From positions 1-62,060 of the forward strand of contig JAUICH010000030.1 in assembly GCA_030427505.1 (NCBI GenBank): a stretch of 62,060 nucleotides of DNA, read 5' to 3'. Made by a program: the position numbers and the translations under genes. The notes below the pieces were generated by a model. The model ran no database searches and had not been told where the DNA came from. It saw nothing but the letters and a program-made list of their open reading frames with translations. Below, in pieces: positions 53,371 to 60,155 of the stretch. The stretch is from Verrucomicrobiia bacterium (GTDB lineage Bacteria > Verrucomicrobiota > Verrucomicrobiia > Verrucomicrobiales > DEV007). Position 1 is the stretch's first letter, and every line of letters begins with the position of its first letter.

Positions 53371-53723
53371 GGGTCAAACCTTCGAACACTGTCCACTGTG
53401 ATAAACAGGAAAGAAGTGAACCAGAAACATACCATCCAATCAAGGTCGTCATCGGACAATGCTTTCTGAACACTTCTTACTAATTCAGGATTATCATATC
53501 CATCTATATCAAAAGGCACATCCAAGGATCGTTGGCCGCCGTGATGTGGATGAATGTAAAATTCACTATCTTTAAATGACGCTTTCAGCAATGAACGAAC
53601 TAGGTTCATCACATTGTCGAACTCGCGCTCAAACTCTTCGGATTCACTATTCACTGGAGGGTTATACTCCTTGCTGTCGAACAAGCATTGAAACTCACTT
53701 TTCGTCAACTCAATCTGTTTCAT
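53343..53723 (-). CDS. Putative immunity protein 4, orphan
   Basis: 126 residues, acidic at the N-terminus with HPHHGG in the middle. The last seven residues MNPRANQ are encoded by the spacer repeat. It starts with ATG inside an ATGA overlap with the preceding remnant frame, the same coupling seen in the other toxin/immunity pairs of the locus. No family recognised; role inferred from position. Confidence 0.7.
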   Translation of the reverse strand: MKQIELTKSEFQCLFDSKEYNPPVNSESEEFEREFDNVMNLVRSLLKASFKDSEFYIHPHHGGQRSLDVPFDIDGYDNPELVRSVQKALSDDDLDWMVCFWFTSFLFITVDSVRRFDPRMNPRANQ

Positions 53724-53857
53724 AATAATCTAATATATAACTCCAATTCCGCACCTTTCTTTATATAACTCGAAAATGCATTGATGAACCTCTCTAAGCG
53801 CTTTCCCTCGCCCTGGAGAACAGTGAACGTTCCAAACAGGTGGTGTATAAAAAGGGG
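53720..53857 (-). pseudogene. C-terminal remnant of an Rhs-type toxin tip
   Basis: An open frame on the minus strand running into the IS4-family insertion gives about 44 codons, including a LQGEGKRLERFINAFSSYIK segment and ending LYIRLL. Its stop overlaps the ATG of the next gene as ATGA. The upstream part is cut off by the IS. Assignment as toxin rests on this coupling. Confidence 0.5.
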
Positions 53858-53865
53858 TCAGTCAA

Positions 53866-55419
53866 GAATGGCACGTAGTTAAGCGGCCTTTCGGTGTTGT
53901 TCGCGGTGTGGGATTTCCTGGTATTCGTGTCGCGGTGAGGTGAGATAGGCATGCGGTTTGGGCCTTCGTTTGACGGCTCTGGGTTCGCGCCGGAAGGGGC
54001 GGAGGTCGAGGCGCTTGGTGGCGCAGATTTCGATGAACTGGCGGTGGCGCCGGCGGCGTTTGAAAGGTGTGCCAGCCAGTACGCGGAAGGAGCCTTGCGA
54101 GGCGAGCACAAGATCGAGGATACCCTTGAAGCTCAGTTGCCAGGTGGGCAGGCCCGCTTCGGTGGCCGCCTCCTGCATGACGGTGCGCAGGAGGTTGAGG
54201 GCGATCATCATCATGAGCACGCTCTTTTTAGCCATTGCCGGGGTACGCACCTCAAGGAACTCCAGGCCGAGCGTGGTCTTCAGGTCGCGCAGCTTGAGCT
54301 CAATCTCCCAACGCCGGGCATAGAGTTCGGACAGCGCCAAGTCTTCGTGTTCATCGGCATCCAGCAGCGTGGTTGCCAGGACGAGATTGCGCAGTTGCCC
54401 GGTGCGGTCTTCAAAGCTCACCTTAATGAGACGCACTTCCATCGTCTCGGGCAGGGCGTCCCACTGCGCCTGGCTGAGGTCGCTGGTCTTTGGGAGCTTG
54501 TCAGGCTTGCGCCACGTGACCCGCCGGGAAAGGCGGCTGAGCTTCCGGCCCCGGCGCCAGTCGAGCTTCCGGTGCCGGGCGTGATGCAGGCGCATGAGCA
54601 CGTGGCCGCCTCGCTCTCGGACCTTCGCTATCAACTGGTAAGAACAGAAGGAGCGATCCCCCAGGAGCAGGTCGCCTTTACTCACATGATCGATCAGCCG
54701 GTGGGCCACGCGGGCCTCGTGCTCGCGGAAGTTGGAGCACTCGATGGCTTCCCAGCCGTCGTGACTGAGGTTGAGCAAGCCGGTGATGCCCATGACCGGG
54801 AAGCCGCAGCCCGGCTTCTGGGAGGAAGGCTGAGGATAGGCCTTCTGGTTGGCTTCCGTGTCCATCAGCTTGAGCGAACTGCCGTCGATGGCCTTCAACT
54901 GGAAGCCCCGCCAGAGGTCTTCTTCTCGCCGTCCGCGCCGCAGAGAGTCGAGCACGCGCCGGTGGATGTTCTTGAGGAAATCTTCGCTCACCCGGCAGCG
55001 TCCCTGACAGTAGCCGCTGGTGTCGCCCTGAGGCACGGGCAAGCCGGCTTCCTGGTACCAGCATTGCAAGAGCCCCAGGGCCTTCAGGCAGGAAGCATTG
55101 CCTTCCAGAATCTGGGCGAGCCAGGCCCAGAAGACCGGCACGTGACCGAAGCTGCGCTGGCGTTTGGTGGGATCGATGGAGGCCAAGAACTTCGCGGGCA
55201 AGACTTTGCCGAAGAGCACGGCGTAGCCGCTCAAGGAATCCCGGATCACGCTGGCCCGGAACCGAGCGGTGCAGACTTGCAGGCGGCGCTTGGCGGTGGC
55301 AATAATGGTGGACGGAAAGTTGGTTAGGACAGGTTGTTTGGTCACGCTAATGACTCGCTCCTGACCGGCTTTCCGTCAGCTTACTTTTGACCGAAATCGG
55401 CGTTAACTACGCGCCATTC
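53866..55419 (-). mobile_element. IS4-family insertion sequence with 11-bp target duplication
   Basis: A 1,554-bp element. Ends read inward are GAATGGCACGTAGTTAA and GAATGGCGCGTAGTTAA (16 of 17 identical, with weaker similarity further in). GGGTCAGTCAA lies directly outside both ends (53855-53865 and 55420-55430), an 11-bp target-site duplication, typical for IS4. It separates a toxin remnant from a REP-transposase remnant. Confidence 0.93.
53879..55345 (-). CDS. IS4-family transposase
   Basis: 488 residues, apparently intact. DDE catalytic region: LKAIDGSSL (first Asp), DLLLGDRSF (second Asp), and YARRWEIELKLRDLK (the Y-R-E-K signature with the Glu). Terminal parts are basic. Its stop codon lies at the inner edge of the left terminal repeat. 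The intact frame and perfect target duplication suggest recent insertion. Confidence 0.95.
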   Translation of the reverse strand: MTKQPVLTNFPSTIIATAKRRLQVCTARFRASVIRDSLSGYAVLFGKVLPAKFLASIDPTKRQRSFGHVPVFWAWLAQILEGNASCLKALGLLQCWYQEAGLPVPQGDTSGYCQGRCRVSEDFLKNIHRRVLDSLRRGRREEDLWRGFQLKAIDGSSLKLMDTEANQKAYPQPSSQKPGCGFPVMGITGLLNLSHDGWEAIECSNFREHEARVAHRLIDHVSKGDLLLGDRSFCSYQLIAKVRERGGHVLMRLHHARHRKLDWRRGRKLSRLSRRVTWRKPDKLPKTSDLSQAQWDALPETMEVRLIKVSFEDRTGQLRNLVLATTLLDADEHEDLALSELYARRWEIELKLRDLKTTLGLEFLEVRTPAMAKKSVLMMMIALNLLRTVMQEAATEAGLPTWQLSFKGILDLVLASQGSFRVLAGTPFKRRRRHRQFIEICATKRLDLRPFRREPRAVKRRPKPHAYLTSPRHEYQEIPHREQHRKAA

Positions 55420-55440
55420 GGGTCAGTCAAAAAATATTGA

Positions 55441-55578
55441 TTACCGGCAGACCTCCCCTAGCGTCTCCACGAGCAGCTCCCGGCCCCCGTCATCAAACAA
55501 AATGTACCGCCGGTGGTCGCCCCGCACCATCAAGTGATAACACGCGCCGGGAAACTCAATGCGCAACGCTCGTGACAT
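55441..55578 (-). pseudogene. REP-associated tyrosine transposase remnant (N-terminus only)
   Basis: ATG at 55578 opens 45 codons beginning MSRALRIEFPGACYHLMVRG, the classic N-terminus of Y1_Tnp/RAYT proteins, then a stop at 55441. The catalytic HUH pair and Tyr are missing. It sits ten bases from the target duplication of the IS4-family element. Confidence 0.75.
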
Positions 55579-55598
55579 GTCCTTTTTCTAGCCGTGAT

Positions 55599-55681
55599 GG
55601 GCGAGAAGCTTTATCGGATTTCATTTCTCCACATAGTCTGGCACGCCCGGGGCTATTGGTTGGCCCGTGGGTTCATTCTTT
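55599..55681 (-). repeat. Rhs-locus spacer repeat, copy R2 (short partial)
   Basis: About 83 bp equal to the common end of the spacer (GAGAAGCTTTA.CGGATTTCA to GGGTTCATTCT). It supplies the last codons MNPRANQ of the neighbouring immunity gene. Confidence 0.8.
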
Positions 55682-56084
55682 TTAACGTCGCTGCCGAACA
55701 GTTACTATCTCGATAGATCAGTATGATCTGGGATCCACCATCAAAATTGAGTTCAACTGAAGCGAGCTTCTCGGTATCGATAGAAAGCCGCTTCACCTCT
55801 GCTGATAACAACTGCCTGCGCCACAACTCCCGGAAGGGGGCTTCGGCAATCTCAGCATCTTCATCGATTGAATTCTCAATGTCGGCTGACAACCCTTCGC
55901 ACCAATGAGCTTGCCCAGCTCCGTCAAGGAATATGTGATGGAGTGTTTTCCGCCCCTCGATCTGCATTAGTAGAATATCTACATCGTCTGGCGCGCTTCC
56001 AGCAAAGCGCACAACCAAGAGATTCGAAATTTGGCATCCGGCAAGTTCGGAAACTGAGTATTCTGATCCAGTAAAGTCTGTCAT
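55653..56084 (-). CDS. Putative immunity protein 3
   Basis: 143 residues. Acidic, with no signal or membrane segment; two Trp-containing segments (AHWCEGL, FRELWRRQ). No family recognised. ATG lies in an ATGA overlap with the small frame upstream. The C-terminus MNPRANQ comes from the spacer repeat. Confidence 0.72.
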   Translation of the reverse strand: MTDFTGSEYSVSELAGCQISNLLVVRFAGSAPDDVDILLMQIEGRKTLHHIFLDGAGQAHWCEGLSADIENSIDEDAEIAEAPFRELWRRQLLSAEVKRLSIDTEKLASVELNFDGGSQIILIYRDSNCSAATLKRMNPRANQ

Positions 56085-56269
56085 TTTGTCAAAGGGAATT
56101 CATACCAAAGTCCGCCGACCGCCTTGCGAGCAAGTTCTGCAGCATCAACACCAGCATCCCAGATGGCTGCGGGATCAGTCCCACGTTTGCTGGCAGCTGC
56201 ACCTCGGTAAACTATCCAACATTCGCCATTTGGATGGCGAACGATATATCCATTACCTACCATAGTCAT
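56081..56269 (-). CDS. Short toxin-tip-like frame 3 (possible remnant)
   Basis: 62 residues, opening MTMVGNGYIVRHPNGECWIV and ending WYEFPLTK. AGGAGG lies about 10 bases before the ATG. Directly upstream the sequence matches the Rhs core reading LQ-x-IVTDD and then stops at about 56305, whereas the equivalent core continues in tip 2. It could be the end of a decayed toxin tip or a true small gene. The four-base overlap with the immunity gene supports a toxin/immunity pair. Confidence 0.55.
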   Translation of the reverse strand: MTMVGNGYIVRHPNGECWIVYRGAAASKRGTDPAAIWDAGVDAAELARKAVGGLWYEFPLTK

Positions 56270-56339
56270 CCACGCCTTTCCTCCTGAAGGACTCGTAACT
56301 CATCGCGCAGGGTTGTTCCGAACCATATCATCAGTCACG

Positions 56340-56758
56340 ATCCGCTGCAGGCCGCGCTGTTTCTGGGAGAATGGGAACGCTGAACAGTCTTTTTCACTTG
56401 TTAGGCCAAGGACGAAAACCTAATCTCGAAGCGACATCATCCGGGAAGTCGCACGCCTACCGAAGTTGTGGCCGAGACTCCTCCCAACCCACGCGCTTGG
56501 AGGGGCGGACGCCGTTGAACCGGGACAAGCACTCCGTGGCGGGCATGGTGCTGGCGCGTTCAGTAAGAAGTAGGCAAACTTTGGCTCCGAAAAAGCCTTG
56601 AGGTGGCGGTGACGCCGGGTGTTTCCCTCAGTGTGCAAGCGCTGGAGCATCCGTATCCATCGCGGCCCGGTAGAAATTTGAGCCGTTCATCGACGAGAAG
56701 CATTACCGGATTTCATTTCTCCGCATAGCTTGGCACGCTCAGGGCTATTGGTTGGCTC
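56340..56758 (-). repeat. Rhs-locus spacer repeat, copy R3 (near full length)
   Basis: About 420 bp, very similar to R4. It runs from the Rhs-core junction to GGCTATTGGTTGGCTC, which abuts the stop of the SUKH/ankyrin gene. Here the boundary is just after the native stop, so no MNPRANQ tail is added. Confidence 0.85.
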
Positions 56759-57481
56759 CTATAAATCAACTGCGTGTTTTGCCCCATTTTTCTTTAGGTA
56801 TCTTCTTGTCCCCCAACAATCTGGAGTCAAGACATCCAAGGGTGTTTGTCCACTCGCATCAAGTTCATTTAGATCTACACCCGATTGATGCAGGAGCGAA
56901 ACTGAATCGACACCCCCATATTTCGCTGCCAAGTGAATAGCACCTGTCAAATTAGCTTTATTACTAATAAGCCAAGACAGCACTTCTACCTGATCAAAAA
57001 TTGCAGCAACTTGAGCAGGAGTCTTGCCATTCTCATTCGGCCTTTCCAGAAACCCCGGAACCTTAGATAGTTCTTTTAGAGATTCCAAATCTCCTTCTTG
57101 AATTAATTTTGTTACATCTTCAAGCTCTTCAACTTTCTCATCTCTATTGCATAGGCTTACGACTTCCTCCCAATCCTTCCCAAGCTCCACATCCCCCACA
57201 AATACATTACCCTCTCTGGACAGTTCAATGTCTCGGCCATCTCCAGTAAAACCGACCACTAAACGTTTTCCGTTAAATCTTTTCAGCTCATCCAGACTAT
57301 ATGCAGTTTGCAGATATATTGAACTAATTGGAGATTCATAAAGCGGGTGCACAAAGCTTCCACCGTTTGAATTCAACAGAGCCGATCGATAGTCATCAGG
57401 AAAACCAAACTTCAGCCTTCCTTCAGCATACTCAATATCGCGTTCGTCAACGCGTCTTTTTCCATTTACAAAGATTTTCAT
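56759..57481 (-). CDS. SUKH-like plus ankyrin-repeat immunity protein 2
   Basis: 240 residues. The N-terminal half resembles SMI1/KNR4 (SUKH) immunity proteins: FPDDYRSALLNSNGG, and later VFVGDVELGKDWEEVVSLC. The C-terminal half has ankyrin-type helices (ENGKTPAQVAAIFDQVEVLSWLI, GAIHLAAKYGG, DASGQTPLDVL). Both types are known immunity families. The ATG overlaps the toxin stop by four bases (ATGA), so the two should be translationally coupled. It is likely to bind and block the WHH nuclease. Confidence 0.8.
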   Translation of the reverse strand: MKIFVNGKRRVDERDIEYAEGRLKFGFPDDYRSALLNSNGGSFVHPLYESPISSIYLQTAYSLDELKRFNGKRLVVGFTGDGRDIELSREGNVFVGDVELGKDWEEVVSLCNRDEKVEELEDVTKLIQEGDLESLKELSKVPGFLERPNENGKTPAQVAAIFDQVEVLSWLISNKANLTGAIHLAAKYGGVDSVSLLHQSGVDLNELDASGQTPLDVLTPDCWGTRRYLKKNGAKHAVDL

Positions 57482-58848
57482 TCTTTATTCAAATCTATTT
57501 GATGATTCTTAAAATAGGCATCCATCAGGGCGCCTGGATCATCTGGATACAAATTCGGTAAATGAACATCATTGGCACGCCTTCCTAGTGGATTGTCACT
57601 ATTCAGACTAGCACTTTGTGCTTTTTCCCATGTTTCATTTGTCCATTCTCCTAGAGGCGATATTACAAAATCGTAGACACCCGGATCAGGATTGATAAAA
57701 AAATCTGCCATATCCGTCGCGATCGCCTCGGTCATATTCCCCCCGTTCTGGTGCGCTTCGGCTGTTCTGGGCATTAACGCTGCACCTATTGCAGTCGTAA
57801 CTGCCAAGGGATTAAAATAGCCAGCTCTTCTAAGTGCATCTCCACCAGTGTGTTGAAAAGCGTCATGAACCGTCTTGGGAATTAGTTGAAGGGTTTCCCC
57901 ATCCCAGTCGTGATGCCAAACATGGGTCTCTTTGAGGCGGGCCGCTTCTTCGGGATCGAGGCTCTTCCATGCTTCCGCAATATCCTTCGCACTCTTTTCA
58001 AACTTGGTCGAAAATTCCATTCTCACCACCTCCGCTCCCCCGAAGTATACAGGGCGCCCAGCTTCGCTAAACTTAACTTCGAGACCGGGAAAGTCCTTGT
58101 CAAGCTTGCGCAATGCTTCGTCCGAAACTCCAGTTAATTCCCTCAACATCTTAGAATTCACGCTTTTTCCGGCAAATTGGAGGTTTCGAACCCTTCGAGC
58201 ACCGACTTTGAATCCGTTTTCAATAATTGCTTCAGCTACAGCTCTCGCAGTTTTCAGCTTACTCAAGCCTATTGGATCAAACTTCGACCAAGGATTCTGC
58301 ACGACATAGGCATACAAATTCGGTCCATCAACAAACCCCACCGGGTCACGGGTCATCCAGGAGCCAGTATCCAAATCCCGGTAGCGCATGCCTTCGTTGA
58401 GAGCGCCCCAGGGATCTTCGTCTTTGGTGTTGGCCCGCTGGCGGTCTTCGGTGGTGCCTTCCTCGCGGGCGCGGGTGCCGTAGGCTTCGTAGGAGGCTTT
58501 GTAGTTGAAGGCCAGCGTGTCGTCCGTTTCCGCCACCACGTCGCCGCGGCTGTTGTAGTATTTGTAGCCGGGGTCGCCGCCTCGGAGACTGTAGAGGATG
58601 CCGCCGATGCCACCGCCCCAGTCGCTGCCGCGGAAGAATTCCACCGCCGGTGATGCCGTGCCCACCGTGGCGGCGGTGTCGTACTCCTGCACGCTGAGGC
58701 CCGCGCTGAAGCTCAACCAGGTGTCCACGCCTGCCACGCCATGTGGCGCGCCGCCATTGGCGGCGGCCACCTCCGGCGCGAACACGGCGATGACGCGGCC
58801 CGCGGTGTCGTTCACCGTCTCCGTGCCGCGGCCCAGCTCATCGGTCAC
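57478..58848 (-). CDS. Orphan Rhs tip 2 with WHH (HNH/EndoVII) nuclease domain
   Basis: Reads as 456 residues from a GTG at 58848. Residues about 34-195 are the last part of the Rhs core (HGVAGVDTWLSFSAGL ... MRYRDLDTGSWMTRDP ... FDPIGL) and are nearly identical to the main Rhs gene. After the junction the tip is unique. W-H-H (311-313) followed by QLIPKTVHDAFQHTGG marks an HNH/Endonuclease VII-type DNase of the WHH class. It lacks the Rhs shell and export region, so it is a displaced tip kept with its immunity gene. Whether it is translated from the GTG is unknown. Confidence 0.85.
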   Translation of the reverse strand: MTDELGRGTETVNDTAGRVIAVFAPEVAAANGGAPHGVAGVDTWLSFSAGLSVQEYDTAATVGTASPAVEFFRGSDWGGGIGGILYSLRGGDPGYKYYNSRGDVVAETDDTLAFNYKASYEAYGTRAREEGTTEDRQRANTKDEDPWGALNEGMRYRDLDTGSWMTRDPVGFVDGPNLYAYVVQNPWSKFDPIGLSKLKTARAVAEAIIENGFKVGARRVRNLQFAGKSVNSKMLRELTGVSDEALRKLDKDFPGLEVKFSEAGRPVYFGGAEVVRMEFSTKFEKSAKDIAEAWKSLDPEEAARLKETHVWHHDWDGETLQLIPKTVHDAFQHTGGDALRRAGYFNPLAVTTAIGAALMPRTAEAHQNGGNMTEAIATDMADFFINPDPGVYDFVISPLGEWTNETWEKAQSASLNSDNPLGRRANDVHLPNLYPDDPGALMDAYFKNHQIDLNKE

Positions 58849-58864
58849 GATCCACTGCAGGCCG

Positions 58865-59279
58865 GTGCTGTTTCCGGGAGAATGGGAACGCCTGGTAGTC
58901 TATTTCGCTTGTTAGGCGAAGGACGGGAACCTACTCTCAAAGCGACATCATCCGGAAAGTCGCACGCCTACCGAAGTTGTGGCCGAGGCCTCTCCCAACA
59001 CATGCGCTTGGAGGGGCGGACGCCGTTGAACCGGGACAAGCACTCCGTGGCGGGCATGGTGCTGGCGTGTTCAGTAAGAAGTAGGCAAACTTTGGCTCCG
59101 CAAATGCCTTGAGGTGGCGGTGACGCCGGGTGTTTCCCGCAGTGTGCGAGCGCTGGAGCATCCGCAACCATCGCGGCCCGGCCAAAATATGAGCCGTTCA
59201 TCGCCGAGAAGCTTTACCGGACTTCACTTCTCCACATAGCCTGGCACGTTCAGGGCTATTGGTTGGCTCGTGGGTTCAA
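58865..59279 (-). repeat. Rhs-locus spacer repeat, copy R4 (full)
   Basis: About 415 bp, the copy with the complete word series seen elsewhere: GGGAGAATGGGAACG, GGCGAAGGACGGGAACCT, ACCGGGACAAGCACTCCGTG, GAGAAGCTTTACCGGACTTC, and GGCTATTGGTTGGCTCGTGG. It separates orphan tip 2 from the next repeat copies. Confidence 0.85.
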
Positions 59280-59622
59280 TTCAAACTTTGGCTCCGAAAA
59301 AGCCTTGAGGTGGCGGTGACGCCGGGTGTTTCCCTCAGTGTGCGAGCGCTGGAGCATCCGTAACCATTCGCGGCCCGGTCAAAAATTGAGCCGTTCATCG
59401 CCGAGAAGCTTTCCCGGATTTCACTTCTCCACATAGCCTGGCACGCTCAGGGCTATTGGTTGGCTCGTGGGTTCATTTCTCTAAATAGCCTGGCACGTTC
59501 AGGGCTATTGGTTGGCTCGTGGGTTCATTTCTGAGCCGTTCATAGTCGAGAAGCTTTACCGGATTTCACTTCTCCACATAGCCTGGCACGCCCGGGGCTA
59601 TTGGTTGGCTCGTGAGTTCATT
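59280..59622 (-). repeat. Spacer repeat, three truncated copies (R5, R6, R7)
   Basis: R5 is 59283-59478, R6 59479-59532, R7 59533-59622. All three end in the same GGCTATTGGTTGGCTCGTG(G/A)GTTCATT but begin at different internal points. R7 provides the MNSRANQ tail of immunity gene 1. No gene lies in 59280-59597. Confidence 0.85.
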
Positions 59623-60155
59623 CCTTTTCCCCTTTTGCCGGAATGAATCTGGAGAATCTCGTCAATTGAATATGTGGTAACATCAAGGTTCCGAAAATAA
59701 TGTTCTATACTTTTCGCCTCTTTTAAACCTCTTATTCCTCTAAAGGCTCTTTCAATCCCTGATCGCAGATCTATGGCTTTTAGCATCAAACCACTAGCGG
59801 CTTCCACGGACAGGCCGTAACTTTCTATAGCCACCTTAAATTCATTTAGAAACTGTATGATACGGTGAAGAAGTAACGCGTTAATCATTACTTTCCTCCG
59901 GAAACGATTAATAATTGGAAATGCAGATCTTCCAAACACTGCCGATTGAGAGCATATCATGCTAGGCATATGTGGATAAACTTTGAGAAGCGATTCAACA
60001 AAACGATCCATGCGGTCTCTGCTTTTTTCTGCGTAGTAGCGGTGAAAGTCTACCCAAGACTCTGACATCGCAGCGTCAATCCCCCTCTCAATCTGGCGGA
60101 GAAAGCAATACGCTTCGAGAATAGCAATCGCTTCAACCGAAATCTTATTACTCAT
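59598..60155 (-). CDS. Putative immunity protein 1
   Basis: 185 residues from ATG 60155, which shares a base with the Rhs stop codon (TAATG), so coupled translation is likely; an ATG at 60173 is also in frame. The protein is mostly helical and basic (ERGIDAAMSESWVDFHRYYAEKSRDRM). No family recognised. It ends GKRGKGMNSRANQ, the last seven residues being from the spacer repeat. Expected to neutralise the tip of the main Rhs protein. Confidence 0.8.
   Translation of the reverse strand: MSNKISVEAIAILEAYCFLRQIERGIDAAMSESWVDFHRYYAEKSRDRMDRFVESLLKVYPHMPSMICSQSAVFGRSAFPIINRFRRKVMINALLLHRIIQFLNEFKVAIESYGLSVEAASGLMLKAIDLRSGIERAFRGIRGLKEAKSIEHYFRNLDVTTYSIDEILQIHSGKRGKGMNSRANQ

Noticed and set aside
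53951-55327. Plus-strand frame of 458 codons opposite the IS4 transposase
   Set aside because: It is antisense to an intact transposase with the YREK signature and has no recognisable motif.
56340-59622. Regularly repeated units considered as a CRISPR array
   Set aside because: The repeats are hundreds of bases long, vary in length, and are separated by genes rather than short unique spacers; no cas gene is present.
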